NCBI GenBank assembly: GCA_029237695.1
Contig: CM055266.1
Location: 7,512,064 to 7,576,063, forward strand
DNA length: 64,000 nt
Origin: Conchocele bisecta
Taxonomy: Eukaryota; Mollusca; Bivalvia; Lucinida; Thyasiridae
Direction of reading: 5' to 3'
Positions within the stretch are counted from its first letter, which is position 1; every line of letters starts with the position of its first letter. Below the pieces are notes generated by a model, which was not told where the DNA came from, ran no database searches, and worked only from the letters and a program-made list of their open reading frames with translations. Below, piece after piece: positions 24,041 through 34,504 of the stretch. The translations under genes were made by a program, and so were the position numbers.

Positions 24041-24433
24041 TGGCTTCGATCGCGATGCTCGTAGGTGGTGCGGTGGTGAACGCATTGGCGTTCAGCGGTA
24101 GCAACTTTCTATTCTCGAAAATGAGAAGCTCGGACGTAGATGAGGAGCGCAAGCGTCACGATTTAGCTGTAGAACAACTCCAGAGCGCGCACGCAGCATG
24201 GCCACGAAAACGAACCACCCGTCTGGACTGGATCAACGAAGATCTTCGCCTCGAGAATCAGGCGGTGCAAACTTTCAGCAGCGTTGATGCCGCCATCCGA
24301 GAGTACGCGCCGACATATCCGCAGAAAAATCTCTATGTGCCGTCAGAGGCCCAAAAAAGACCGCGAGATCGCGTTAGTCGTCGTGGGAATGGTTGCGACA
24401 TGCCTCGTCATCTACTATATTGCAAAGCAATAA
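24040..24433 (+). pseudogene. Membrane protein with charged middle, one frameshift
   Basis: ATG at 24040 (MASIAMLVGGAVVNALAF), a signal-anchor-like hydrophobic start. A charged helical middle follows (EERKRHDLAVEQLQ) and then LYVPSEAQK. A run of six A at about 24354 carries an extra base. In the shifted frame a C-terminal membrane helix appears (EIALVVVGMVATCLVIYYIA) and ends at TAA 24431-24433. Without correction the frame runs on to 24441 with unrelated residues. It is probably a two-helix virion membrane protein; this is inference. Confidence 0.55.
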
Positions 24434-24464
24434 TTGCGTAGCATTTGAACTTTTTTTAATATAT

Positions 24465-24800
24465 ATGTATAGAACGATGTTAGTTGACGAGCTTTATTTC
24501 GCTCTGCTTGATGTAGGCTACACGACCGTTAAACACCGTTTATCTGGCGCAAAGGTTCTGATCCATCTGGCCCAAGATTCTCTCGAGACGTGGCGCGAGG
24601 ACGAAAACGCGGCCGCCCTTTTCGCAAAGCGGATGTTAGATTATTCCGAGTTCCTTCAGAACCTAACCAGCAGCTGTAGCGAAACTTCTAATAAAGGTTT
24701 AGTATTGACGACGCAGTTACCGGACGATCTGGCGAGGGCATGTTGGAGACTGTTCGATCTACTTGAATACATTGCGTACGATGGACACGCACAAGGTTGA
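24465..24800 (+). CDS. Helical protein of unknown function, 111 aa
   Basis: The start is placed at ATG 24465 (MYRTMLVDELYFALL). All-helical character: DSLETWREDENAAALFAKR, DDLARACWRLFDLLEY. Intact. Its end overlaps the integrase start (ATG 24781) by 20 bp, consistent with one transcription unit. No family is recognised. Confidence 0.5.
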   Translation: MYRTMLVDELYFALLDVGYTTVKHRLSGAKVLIHLAQDSLETWREDENAAALFAKRMLDYSEFLQNLTSSCSETSNKGLVLTTQLPDDLARACWRLFDLLEYIAYDGHAQG

Positions 24801-25801
24801 TAGAAAACTATCGGTTCACATAGCGCGCAAATTAGCGAAACCAATACTACAGCTCCCGCGGCTACTGGAAGGGACCCGCGGCCATCAAGAACCTCGCCGC
24901 GGCGACCAAGGTTTCCGAAAACGCTGCCAAGGAATGGCTCAAGAAGCAGGCCATCTGGCAGATCTATTTGCCCGCACCGCACAATATTCCACGCCCGAAA
25001 TTCGACGTGCCGGTGCCGAACGAAGTCCACCAAGCAGACCTCCTGTTTCTCCCTCACGATCGCGTCGGTCGCAAGACATACAAGCACGCCCTGACAGTCG
25101 TTGACGTAGCGAGTCGCTATAAGGGGGCTGAGCCGCTGGCCACGAACGAGTCTAAGGAGGTCGTCGAGGCTCTTTCCCGAATATATAAGAGGAGTCCTCT
25201 CAAATGGCCGAATCTTCTCCAGGTCGATCCCGGCCGCGAGTTCATGGGCGCGGTCTCTCAGCTGTTGGCTAAACACGACGTTTCTGTCAGACGAGGCCGC
25301 GTCGACTTCCACCGGGACCAGGGGATCGTGGAGCGGTTCAATCGAACCCTGGCTGAGAGGCTGTTCGGACACCAATATGCCAAAGAGCTTGTAGACCCTC
25401 ATACGCGATCGACCGAGTGGGTAACCAGGCTGCCCGCCGTGGTCTCTGCACTCAACGGCGACGTGACCAGATTGATCGGTAAGAAGCCCGTGAATGGCAT
25501 CAAGGCGAAAATGGTGACGAACAAGCCCTCTGCCGTCTGGCACGCGCGACCCGTTGGTTTAGCGGAGCAACGGCTTCCATCGGATGTTGCCGTCCGGTAC
25601 CTCTATCAGCCCGGAGAGCTTGAGGGCGGCCGCCGCCGCGCGACTGACCCCATGTGGTCTCTCGATGTATATCATCTTGATCGATCTATAAACAAACCCT
25701 ATGAGCCCGTGCTCTACTACCTCGACAGTGGTCCATCGCGCGGGTTTTTTCGCGAAGAACTTCTTGCTGTGCCTTCTGACACCCAGCTACCCCCGGATTA
25801 A
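24781..25801 (+). pseudogene. Polinton-type DDE integrase (rve), one frameshift
   Basis: Retroviral-type integrases join element DNA to the genome. The start is ATG 24781. The frame changes near 24836, and from there the reading is open to 25801 with NAAKEWLKKQAIWQIYLPAP as the N-terminal helix region. The catalytic core follows: first Asp in HQADLLFLPHD, second Asp in LQVDPGREFMG, Glu in GIVERFNRTLAERL, then TRLIGKKP, and a C-terminal SH3-like region. The DDE triad is intact. The single frameshift near the N-terminus is the only visible defect. Its end faces the polymerase gene, about 120 bp away. Confidence 0.88.
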
Positions 25802-25845
25802 GATAACGGCTCGAAGTGGATCCCGGTCCGCCCGTCATGATAGTT

Positions 25846-25906
25846 AGTCAGACTCTCGTTAGAGCCTTTCCGTCAGTCAGACTCTCGTCAGAGTCTTTCG
25901 GTTAGT
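25846..25906. terminator. Duplicated hairpin between convergent integrase and polymerase
   Basis: Two tandem copies of a 29-bp unit, CAGACTCTCG(T)(T/C)AGAG(C/T)CTTTC, each with a self-complementary GACTCT...AGAGTC stem, lie exactly between the two convergent genes. A role in 3'-end formation is inferred from position. Confidence 0.4.
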
Positions 25907-25920
25907 TGTCTCCCTTTTTT

Positions 25921-28612
25921 TTACCTCTTCGACATCCCCTTGGCCGAGTGCTTAGAGCTTCCGTCACCCCCACGTAGTAGCACTTGCTGCACAGAGCGAT
26001 GTCTCCATCCCCCTGAAATTCCAGCTTGAACAGTCCCGGAGTTCTGTTGATCCACGCGTCCCATGCCAACCACTCGGCATTCTCATTGTTGAACTTTCTC
26101 TTCATCTTCTTTCTCACCACCGCCGCCAGCGTCTTCTCCGACAGCGCGAAGTACATGCTGTCAATGTCCATCTGCATAAGTTCGAAATCTCCGCGATCCA
26201 CGTACTTGTACAAGAAGTCGTAGTAGAACTCCAGCATCCGGAGCTTGGCCAACTGGTAGACCGCTATGTCACACTGAAACGGTCTGTTGATCACCACTCG
26301 AGTCTTCCTGCTCGATATCTCGTAAGCCTCCCCAATCTCCTCCAGGTCTTCGAACCACGCTGACCTCAGTGCCCGGTCGACAGTTTTCTCATCCTTCGTA
26401 TAAGTGGTGTTCATGTGTCTCTCTTGCGCCTCTATCAGCTTGCCACAACACGCGTTGCCAACCAGTTTGAATATCTCCGCCAACCCCGCCTTGCTCTTGT
26501 CGACGTCCCCCGTCCGTCTGGCGGTGGTGACCTCTTTAGCAAACCATTGGAACGGTTTGCCGGGCGTGTAGTCTGTCACCGTATGCACCGCCTTGACGAC
26601 CAGACCGTGCTCCAGATACCACTTTAGCAGCGGGGAGTATATGATCATCTTCTTGGCGGACAGGGCCCCCACGAGCTTTCTCTGACCTTCGACCCTAGTT
26701 CTCCCGGTCCTGGTCAGGTAGTCCTTCATGTGCTGCGGAACCTTTGTCTCGTCGACTTCTCGATTAACGAACAGCGGCGACATTTCCGAGAACTTGTCTC
26801 GCAACGTTTCCGGGACCTCTATATCCAACTCTGCAAATCCGAACCACTCGTCAAACCTGACCCTCCTCACGAAACGGTCTATATACGACTGTCTTTGCGG
26901 GTTGTCACACGTCCATATCTTCTCCCCGCACGGCATGTCTTTCGACATGATATATAGGTACAGCGCATTGGCGTCGTACCCCAGCACAGCCTTGCACATC
27001 TTCTCCTCCCGTCTCCCTACCTGACCCCTGATCGTCGACCTGCCAGCCTCTGCGTATCTGGAGAACACTATGGACGGACCACCAACCAACCCCTCCTTCA
27101 TCATCGCGTAGGTCTCATCCTTCGGCGACCACAGCTCGTGCGTGTCCGCCTTCCCATCGATCGTCCCGCGGAGCAGGTACTGAAGGGAAACACCGGGCAG
27201 AGACACAGCATCCTTTAGTATGTCCACACCTCTGCCCCTGTAGAACTCCGTCATTTTATTCAGAGCCTCCAGGAACGGTCCGACATCCAAGTCGTTGTAG
27301 TGTTGCAACCATTCCTGGAACGTCTTCATCCCAATTTCTCGGAAGACCTTCTTGCACTCTTTCCACTCTGACAACGACAGTAGGAACTCACCCTTCAACT
27401 TCGAGTACCACTCGGGATAGTCGGGCAGCCCCGGATGGTCGAGCTTGTCCACGCTATCGAACCACTCGTACGGGAAGTGGGACTTTACCGTTTTACAGTC
27501 GTACGCCTTAACCCACCGGTCGTACGTGGTACCGGGTCCCAGATACTGGATGATGTCGAGAAATCTAAACTCCGGGGTAAACATAAACATCGTCGTGCTC
27601 GACAATGTACTGCTTGATGAGGTTCAGGTCGTACCTGCTGTAGTTGAACCCCACCACCGGGACTTGGTCGATCCACGAGACGATCTTCTCTTGCTGAGGT
27701 TTCGACAACATCTCTATGTCGGTCGGCATATAATTCTTCCTAACCCCCTCCCTGATGAATTTGCCTCGCCTCTGCAGCACGGTCACGAGCTTCTCGACCA
27801 GCGTGTCGGGATCTCGTTCGCAGTTGTGGGTGATCCCCGCGTGCATCGTATCCCCCTACGACACCGATATAGGAACGTGCTCGACCTCGAAGGTCAGGTC
27901 TTTGGTGTGTCGCGTGGTTTTCGACTTGTCGAGATACGCCTCGAAGTCGTAGACTATCTGGTGAGGGTACAGAGTCGTCTCCTCCTCGCGAGGCGATGGT
28001 GGATAGTGGGAATCCCCCTCATTCAACCACGCGCACTCCCACATCACCACCAGCTCGTAACCCGCCTCCCTTATCTTAGCGTCTTGAGTTTTCGTCCTCT
28101 TGAACAGCGATCTCGCGTTACCTCTCCTGCAATGCGTCGGACACCCGTGCCAGTAGCATCCGTGAAACTGAAACACGGTCTTGGTCTCGTGACAGTAGCC
28201 GTCGACCGGATGGCCGGCCACCCACCTCTCGCCCCCGTGACCGCATCTCGCGTGATGTATGTGCTTTCCCACCCTCTCCTCTTCTCTGCTCAACCATTGA
28301 ATCAACATCACTGACCGCTTGGGGTAGAACGCCTTCTCGTATGCCGACTGCGGTCTCTTTATCCTCTTACCGGGACATATCACCACGGTCTTCCAACCCA
28401 TGCAGCTGGTCACGTGCCGGTGCATGTTACACAACTTTGTGAACCGTTGTTGACATCCGGAGCACCCGTACTCGTTTGTCATCTTGCGGAGGATCTTTAT
28501 GAGGAACGAGTGACCTCTGCCTTAACCAATCGGGGAGTTTTCCCGCTCCCATGAGGAGTTTATCCACGGACTGCCCTTTGAGTTTTTGTGAAAGATCATC
28601 GTAGCGTCGGTC
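25921..28612 (-). pseudogene. Protein-primed-type DNA polymerase B of element 1, frameshifted
   Basis: Replicative family B polymerase of Polintons. Pieces from N to C: about 28612-28490 (SQKLKGQSVDKLLMGAGKLP), 28482-27856 (zinc-like CSGCQQRF...H..C, FHGCYWHGCP, exonuclease I VYDFEAYLD), 27846-27565 (exonuclease II GFNYSRYDLNLI) and 27605-25902 (567 codons with pol motif A YDANALYLYI, motif B KLVGNACCG, motif C MQMDIDSMYF and SKCYYV). Motif B normally reads KxxxNSxYG, and here Ser and Tyr are replaced. Frames change near 28485, 27850 and 27590. Near 25970 another shift leads to a TAA at 25923-25921, cutting the tail. Not functional. Confidence 0.88.
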
Positions 28613-28645
28613 TCGATGTTCCTAATACGATACGAGCACGAATAC

Positions 28646-29151
28646 CTAACATGCCGTGGTCATCTCTGGACGAATTTTATTAATTATGCGATTAGCGATC
28701 TCCCCCCTCTCGAAGGTCCAGACTATCTTCCTCCTACCCCTATCAACAGTTTCCCTAGCTTCGACATATTCGGCGAGAATCCTGGGACCCTCCTCCACCA
28801 AATCTCTGGCGAGCTCTCTCCTCCTCCTAGAAGGTCTCCCCACCAGACCTTGATAAATCTTATTGTAGTACGCCTTGCATAGTGCTTTTCTGCGTGCGCT
28901 GGGATCGTCTTTTACACGCTGCGCGTAAGCAGTGGCACGCAGACTGGCCGTCGTCTCGTTCTCCAATTTCCCGGATTGTTTTTCGGGGTCGTCAGGCAGT
29001 CGTCCGGTCGAAACCGCACGCCGCAACCTCTCCTCACGAACGACGGCTCTCACGTCACTTTCCTATCTGCAATAGCTTTCTTGAGTTTCAAACCTCTTAG
29101 GGAAATTCCCCAAATCTTAGCTTGTTCTCTCATTTGCTTTATGGTAGGCAT
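28646..29151 (-). pseudogene. SAP-like DNA-binding protein upstream of polymerase, frameshifted
   Basis: On the minus strand an ATG at 29151 opens a short frame (MREQAKIWGISLRGLKLKK) that has the length and helix-turn-helix pattern of a SAP motif. It ends in TGA near 29055. The following 135-codon frame (29053-28646) continues as a basic helical protein (ATAYAQRVKDDPSARRKA, GRPSRRRRELARDL, IANRIINKIRP), so one frameshift separates the two halves. It is first in the polymerase-strand unit and directly beside the subterminal repeats, a place where a DNA-end-binding or terminal-protein function would make sense. That function is speculation. Confidence 0.5.
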
Positions 29152-29475
29152 TATGATGAGTATAACCAATGGATTTCTTATCTCTAATAGGGTGTAAATT
29201 GTTGCTATGTTTAACAGGTTTTGCTATGTATGGCAGATTGCTGTATTATACCGAGTATAACTTATGGATAACTTATCTCTAACAGTGCGTCAGAGGTGGT
29301 GACTTGATATATAGGACAGGTTTTGCTATGGATTGCTGTATTATACTGAGTATAACTTATGGATGACTTATCTCTAACACGACGTCAGAGGTTGTGACTT
29401 GATATGTAGGACAGATTGCTGTATATACTGAGTATAACATAGGGAGGGCTTATCTCTAACATGGTGACATCACCA
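29152..29475. repeat. Subterminal tandem repeats of element 1
   Basis: Four imperfect units of about 82-96 bp, each with GAGTATAAC, ACTTATCTCTAACA and, in most, GGACAGATTGCTGTAT-type phrases. They start immediately outside the last coding region. No terminal inverted partner was found at the left end. Confidence 0.85.
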
Positions 29476-29589
29476 TCTCGTCTCATTGATAACTTCTCAT
29501 CCAGTCGAGGAAGTATATGGTCTCGTGGTTGATGCAATTTTTGTTCCACTCTTCTCATCCATACCCGGCGAACAGTGGGGGAAAATCGA

Positions 29590-29696
29590 AGTAGTATATG
29601 GGAGTCAACAATGATACGAGTCCCTGATGTGAGCCACCGCGCGTAGCGGGTGGCTTCCAGAGGAAACTCGCATCATTTATACTCCCATATACTACT
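29590..29696. mobile_element. 107-bp foldback with nested hairpin
   Basis: The arms AGTAGTATATGGGAGT and their complement end the unit. Inner segments AATGATACGAG / CTCGCATCATT also pair. Inside, AGCCACCGCGCGTAGCGGGTGGCT forms a second stem, so the unit can fold into a branched structure. Confidence 0.85.
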
Positions 29697-30110
29697 GGAT
29701 GGTCAAAATTAAATATTCTTTATGCCATTTATCTTCATCTCGGACCAACCGATCTGAATTCAGATTCAGACAAATATATGGATTCCATATAGGAATGAAT
29801 GGCCTTTTTGAATGGCCTTCGTCCAATATTCCCGCGACTTTTCCAAGTTTATATCCCCGATAAATTCCACAAAAAGGCCATTCATTCCTTATAATTCCAG
29901 CATTTGAAATACATTCATCAAGAAAATGTGTTTATTTTGACAGACGGCAGCCATTTGTTTACATTGACAGCACTGACAGCGCACCTGTAGAAAGTAGTTC
30001 GTTGTGGGAGTTTACTGGGATATAAATTTTGGACAGAGACTTGCTACGGGCCAATCAAATGTTAGGGAATTGTGTAAATATTTTTGTGCTGGAATTATTG
30101 GATAATGAGA
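29697..30110. repeat. Dispersed repeat, inverted copy at 63831-64000, plus small inverted pair
   Basis: GAATGAATGGCC-type arms at 29803-29892 pair with each other. The segment about 29918-30110 (AGAAAATGTGTTTAT..., GTGGGAGTTTACTGGGAT...) is the near-exact reverse complement of the window's last 170 bp, so it is one dispersed family in two orientations. Confidence 0.85.
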
Positions 30111-30640
30111 AACTTGGAATTTTCAGTAGTTTCATTGAACAAAACTAACGAATATACAAATATTTTTGTATAGCATTTCTGCGGTACCCAGCCAGCATGG
30201 CGATATCTAGCCAATATCGCTCACAATAACCTTCAATATCGGCGCCCTTTCAAACCCTATAGTGGTCCAACCAGCTATGCAATTCAAATGGTCGTGTAAC
30301 ACTGGTCACAAAATAAATGTGCCCATTTTTGACGGATACGAGAAGCTCCTTATTGATAACGAGAAGATTTGCTAGGAAATATGTTTATTATGAATGACAA
30401 TAGATACATGTACATAAGAAATATAATATAACACCCACCCACAAACCTATTCAATAGTGTGGTTTACCGGTGAAGTCATAACTTATGTATAGTTTCGTGA
30501 TCCTGAAATGACTTCAGGTTTTTCAGTAGTTTTGGCAGGTTCTGCCACCAATGGAGGAGAAACTTCTGTGAAAATAGCCGGAACCATGGGGTCAGCTATA
30601 CATCGCCGCTGCTCGATTGTTCTGCAATATACATTGAAAC
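30111..30640. other. Non-coding DNA
   Basis: No gene and no clear repeat structure is recognised. Confidence 0.45.
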
Positions 30641-30838
30641 CTCTCTAAAACATTTGGGATCAAAATTTTGATGCGTTTCTTGGTCATTTATCTCAGGTGA
30701 TAATGTCTGTTCTTGATCGCATAGCACACAACTATGGCTCGGAATAATCAAATGCCTGATTTACAGTAAAATGTTGCTAAACCGGACACCCTGGGGACCT
30801 CCCAGGGTGCCCGGTTTAGTGAGGTTTCACTGTATACA
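30640..30838. mobile_element. pogo/Tc1-like MITE
   Basis: The left end ACATTGAAACCTCTCTAAA and right end TTTAGTGAGGTTTCACTGT are inverted complements with the CAGTGAAACCTC character of pogo/Tigger ends. The inner CCGGACACCCTGGG / CCCAGGGTGCCCGG arms form another hairpin. Relatives lie at 12455-12622 and 60763-60800. Confidence 0.7.
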
Positions 30839-31113
30839 GGATTATATATTAACCTTTTGCAACAAACATAGCATATATTCGTGAAGCCGTGCGATTTTGT
30901 ACCTCAAAAGATGTGCGATTTTTAATGAAACATATTTACAGGAACCGTTTTCATTTTGACACCATTTGTTTTTGTAAAAAAGTGTTACATGTATTATAAT
31001 TTATCCCGTCAAAAGAGTGCGTATGTGCCGTGAAACACGGTGTCGTGAAACAATTTTTATCTGCAGTCAATACTATTTTTTGCATTTTACAGCCCTTTGT
31101 GGGTGTTGATGGG

Positions 31114-31268
31114 ATAAATAGAATAGTAGGTTAGTGCCGTGAATGGGAAAAAATATCTGGCGCGGCACGGAAACGGGATGTGTTCGGCAGAGCCTCGCCC
31201 ATCCCGTTTCCTGAGCCTTGCCAGATATTTTTTTCCATTCACGGCACTAACCTACTATTCTCTATTTA
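31114..31268. mobile_element. Foldback element with ~60-bp arms
   Basis: ATAAATAGAATAGTAGGTTA through the K-rich AAAAAATATCTGGC and GGAAACGGGATG segments is matched by the complement ending TAACCTACTATTC. Nearly the whole unit is one imperfect hairpin. Open frames across it are artefacts of the palindrome. Confidence 0.88.
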
Positions 31269-31347
31269 TAAATTCTGGAAGTCGGATATCGTCCATTTCG
31301 CGCACCTGCAGGTTATACGTATCTCCCCTGTTGAGGAGAGCAGATCT

Positions 31348-31652
31348 GTAGCCGAGTTCACCAACATTGCAAAGCATACTTATCTAGCAAAGTATACTTT
31401 GAGGGAGAAATTTTCAATTTTAAGATAAATTTATTAATTTTTATTATGCTGAATTTATTACATTATCACAGCCATTTTGGCTGTGATAATGTAATAAATT
31501 CAGTATAATAATTCTGCATACTTTTGATCATCAAATATATGCAGTCGTTAGTTCTATATGACATAATGCATTTCGGGAAAAATAAATGATTACTCCCTAA
31601 AAGTATACTTTGCTAGAAAAGTATACTTTGCAATGTTGGTGAAATTGGCTAC
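31348..31652. mobile_element. Foldback with a second perfect palindrome nested inside
   Basis: The outer arms (GTAGCC...CACCAACATTGCAAAG, about 55 bp) are inverted complements. At 31443-31508 an independent, nearly perfect palindrome (ATTACATTATCACAGCC / GGCTGTGATAATGTAAT) sits in the middle. It looks like one inverted-repeat element inserted into another. Confidence 0.88.
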
Positions 31653-32004
31653 TGACCAGTTTTCTTATGCAATTTAATCATTTTTGAACGCATCAAACAA
31701 CTAAATGTCAATGGCTAAATCAAATTTAATTGCAGATGTATAATGTTAAATGGTCATTAAAAAATATTCTTATCACCATTTAGTATTTTCGCAGTTCAAA
31801 CTGTGAAATATTCTGGCATGAAAATGATGTATTTTAGAGAAAAATGTATCGAGTATCCCCAAATATATCGGGTCACGTGACTAGTGATACATCACGCCGA
31901 CTTCCAGAAAAACCAGTACAACCGTACCAACCCTAAAGATTGGGACACTCATTGCAGATATTTATATATTTCCTGGAATAAATTGTGTCTGAACATTTTG
32001 TTTT
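31653..32004. other. Non-coding DNA
   Basis: No gene is seen. Confidence 0.4.
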
Positions 32005-33172
32005 TGAGCTATTGTTACCGCAATGTGTCCGTCGTCCGTCGTCGTCCGTCGTCGTCCGTGAACATTTTCAAACGTCTTCTTCTCGGTAACCATTGGGCCT
32101 ATAGTCACCGAACTTCATGGTCATAGTCCTTAGGTAGGGGGATTACAAAATTGTTAAAATGACGTCATTACGTAATCCAAGATGGCCGCCGTCTAAAAAT
32201 AGCACAAATTCTTCAAAAATCATCTTCTCAAGAACCGCCAACCGGATTTCGACAAAACTTGGAAAAAATGATTGATGTACATTGTTCTTTCAAAGTTGTT
32301 AAAATGGTGACTCCGGGGTCAAAAATGGGCGTGGCCCGTGGCGTCAAATTGGGGTCAAATTTTATTTTTGACCGAAGAGGGTCATGTCATATATCAAATT
32401 GAAAGTATCAATGAGGCGATCACTCTGGTGTATTTTTTGTCGAAATCGGATGATTATGTCATCCAAGATGGCCGCCAAAAGGTCGTTCTTTTATTTGAGA
32501 TTTAAAAATTCTTCTTCACATGAACCGCTTGGCCCATGGTAGCCAAACTTAAAGGTTATGGTCCATGGGTGAAGCCTTTTCAGATTTGTTAAAATGGAGG
32601 TCATCGCTAATCCAAGATGGCCGCCGTCTAAAAATAGCATAAATTCATAAAAGGTCTTCTCATGAACCGCTGGCCATATTTCGACTAAACTTGGTAGGAA
32701 TGATTGATTTACAATGCTCTTTCAAAGGAGTGAAAATGGTGACCCCGGGGTCAAAAATGGGCATAGCCCGTGGGGTTAAATTGGGGTCAAATTTTATTTT
32801 TGACCGGATATGCTCATGCCATATATCAAATTGAAGGTATCGATGAGGCGATTGCTCTGGTGCAATATTTGTCGGAATCGGATGATTATGTCATCCATGA
32901 TGGCCACCAATAGGTCCATTTATTCAAGATTTTGAACGACTTTTTCTCAGGAACCACATGGCCGATGCTGGCCAAACTTCATAGGAAGTTAAGATCCTTG
33001 GGTGAAGCATTTTCAGATTTGGTAAAATGAGAGTCATCGCTTAATCCAAGATGACCGCCATCTAAAAATAGCACAATTTTTTTAAAACACATGAACTCAA
33101 TGTCACATTCTCCTCTGGTGTTCATGGAGTCAGGTGAGCGAATTAAGGCCATCATGGCCCTCTTGTTTTAGT
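32005..33172. repeat. Long dispersed repeat with internal ~430-bp duplications (molluscan type)
   Basis: It starts TTGAGCTATTGTTACCGCAA followed by a GTCCGTCGTC microsatellite. It then repeats a block containing CCAAGATGGCCGCC, CTCATGAACCGC, GGGGTCAAAAATGGGC and CAAATTTTATTTTTGACCG two to three times, and ends CAGGTGAGCGAATTAAGGCC...CTCTTGTTTT. The end has a GGCCATCATGGCC hairpin followed by CTCTTG, loosely Helitron-like. I recognise this style from bivalve genomes. No protein is encoded. Confidence 0.75.
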
Positions 33173-33278
33173 AGCCCTGTGTCATGACCGAGTCAGTGGA
33201 ACTTGGAAGAAAGAGGCAAAAGTGTGGCCGGATGCTATTCTTGGGCTTCTTATCCTTTTAATGCAGTATTTAAGGTAG

Positions 33279-33545
33279 CTTAGAAAATCTCAGCTCTACG
33301 GATGTTTTTTACTATTTCATTTGTCTTTTGTATTTCCTGTATCCGTGAGAGCCGAGACCCTTATAGTGTACAATTTTGTCACAATAACAGCCCAATTTGT
33401 CCTGGCGTTTTGCTACACAGTCTGACGAGTGAGAAGTTTTAACACTTCATAGTCATCATGGTCATGTTAACAACATTCATAGACTAATAATACTGATGTA
33501 GGTATACATAGTTTGACATTGGTTATCATTTTATTCCCATTTGTT
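33279..33545. mobile_element. CTTAGAAAATCTCAGCTC-family MITE, copy B, internally rearranged
   Basis: It shares the left end and first ~140 bp with copy A at 10382. After the CCTGG(C)GTTTTGC phrase it continues in the inverted orientation of copy A's interior, and it lacks a right end. Confidence 0.75.
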
Positions 33546-33554
33546 ATTTGTATT

Positions 33555-34165
33555 CACCATGGGCTTTCTGTAGAATGATGCGGGATGTTGTTACAAATGC
33601 ATGTATGGAATATTAAAGCATAAACTGAGCATTAACTTTTACAAACACGGAAATTTCTAATTCAGTGACCTTGACCTTTGGGGTTAGCAGGCACCATGGG
33701 CTTTTTGTAGAATGATGCGGGATGTTGTTACAAATGCATGTATGGAATATTAAAGCATAAACTGAGCGTTAACTTTTCCAAATACGGAAATTTCTAAGTA
33801 AGTGACCTTGACCTTTGGGGTTAGCGGGCACCATGGGCTTTTTGTAAAATGATGCGGGATGTCGTTACAAATGCATGTATGGAATATTAAAGCATAAACT
33901 GAGCGTTAACTTTCCAAACACGGAAATTTCTAAGTCAGCGACCTTGACCTTTGGGGTTTGCGGGCACCATGGGCTTTCTGTAGAATGATGCGGGATATTA
34001 CAAATGCATGTATGTAATATTAAAGCATAAACTGAGCATTAACTTTTCCAAACACGGAAATTTCTAAGTCAGCGACCTTGACCTTTGGTGTTAGCGGGCA
34101 CCATGGGCTTTCTGTAGAATGATGCGGGATGTTGTTACAAATGCATGTATGGAATATTAAAGCAT
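33555..34165. repeat. ~136-bp tandem array, 4.5 copies
   Basis: Units beginning CACCATGGGCTTT(C/T)TGTA start at 33555, 33692, 33829, 33965 and 34099. Each contains GATGCGGGATGTTGTTACAA and ACCTTGACCTTTGG. Copies are roughly 95% alike by eye. Confidence 0.93.
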
Positions 34166-34504
34166 TGCATTGAGGGAAACAGAAGTTACAATGAATTAAC
34201 CTGAGCGTTAAGTTTTAGAAACAGAGCTAAGCGCAAAAACTTAACGTTGAAAGCATGTGAAAAGTAGGTCAATGAACCATGAAAAGTAGGTGAATGTCAC
34301 ATGGGCTCCCACTGTATGAGATGGTTACACCACAGTGTTGATGTATACCAAGTATGGAGGTCGTAGGAGATATAGTTTTCTGGAAACTGAGCTAAACGCA
34401 AAAACTTAACGTGAAATGTTGACGCCGCCGTCGACGCCGCCGCCGCCGACGATGCCGACGGAAAAGCTATGCCTATGTCCAGCTTCTGCTAAAGCAGGCG
34501 GGAC

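Larger units (their letters stand above)
19177..29475. mobile_element. Element 1: degraded Polinton/Maverick-like virus-like element
   Basis: About 10 kb, visibly richer in G+C than its surroundings. It holds a DDE integrase, a protein-primed-type DNA polymerase B, a packaging-ATPase fragment, capsid-like and fiber-like genes, several small membrane proteins and a SAP-like protein, followed by subterminal tandem repeats. That set is the Polinton/Maverick hallmark set. Left genes run minus, plus and minus, suggesting rearrangement. The fiber-like gene at the left edge is truncated, so the left terminus is probably lost. At least seven genes carry frameshifts or stops. I found no terminal inverted repeat, so the limits are approximate. 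Confidence 0.85.

Noticed and set aside
26026..28314. Several plus-strand frames, one of 289 codons, opposite element 1's polymerase
   Set aside because: They overlap a gene with clear polymerase motifs and show none of their own; G+C-rich shadow frames.
32005..33172. Helitron based on hairpin plus CTCTTG end
   Set aside because: The end does not show a clean CTRR after the hairpin, and no TC start or Rep/helicase is visible; kept as an unclassified repeat.
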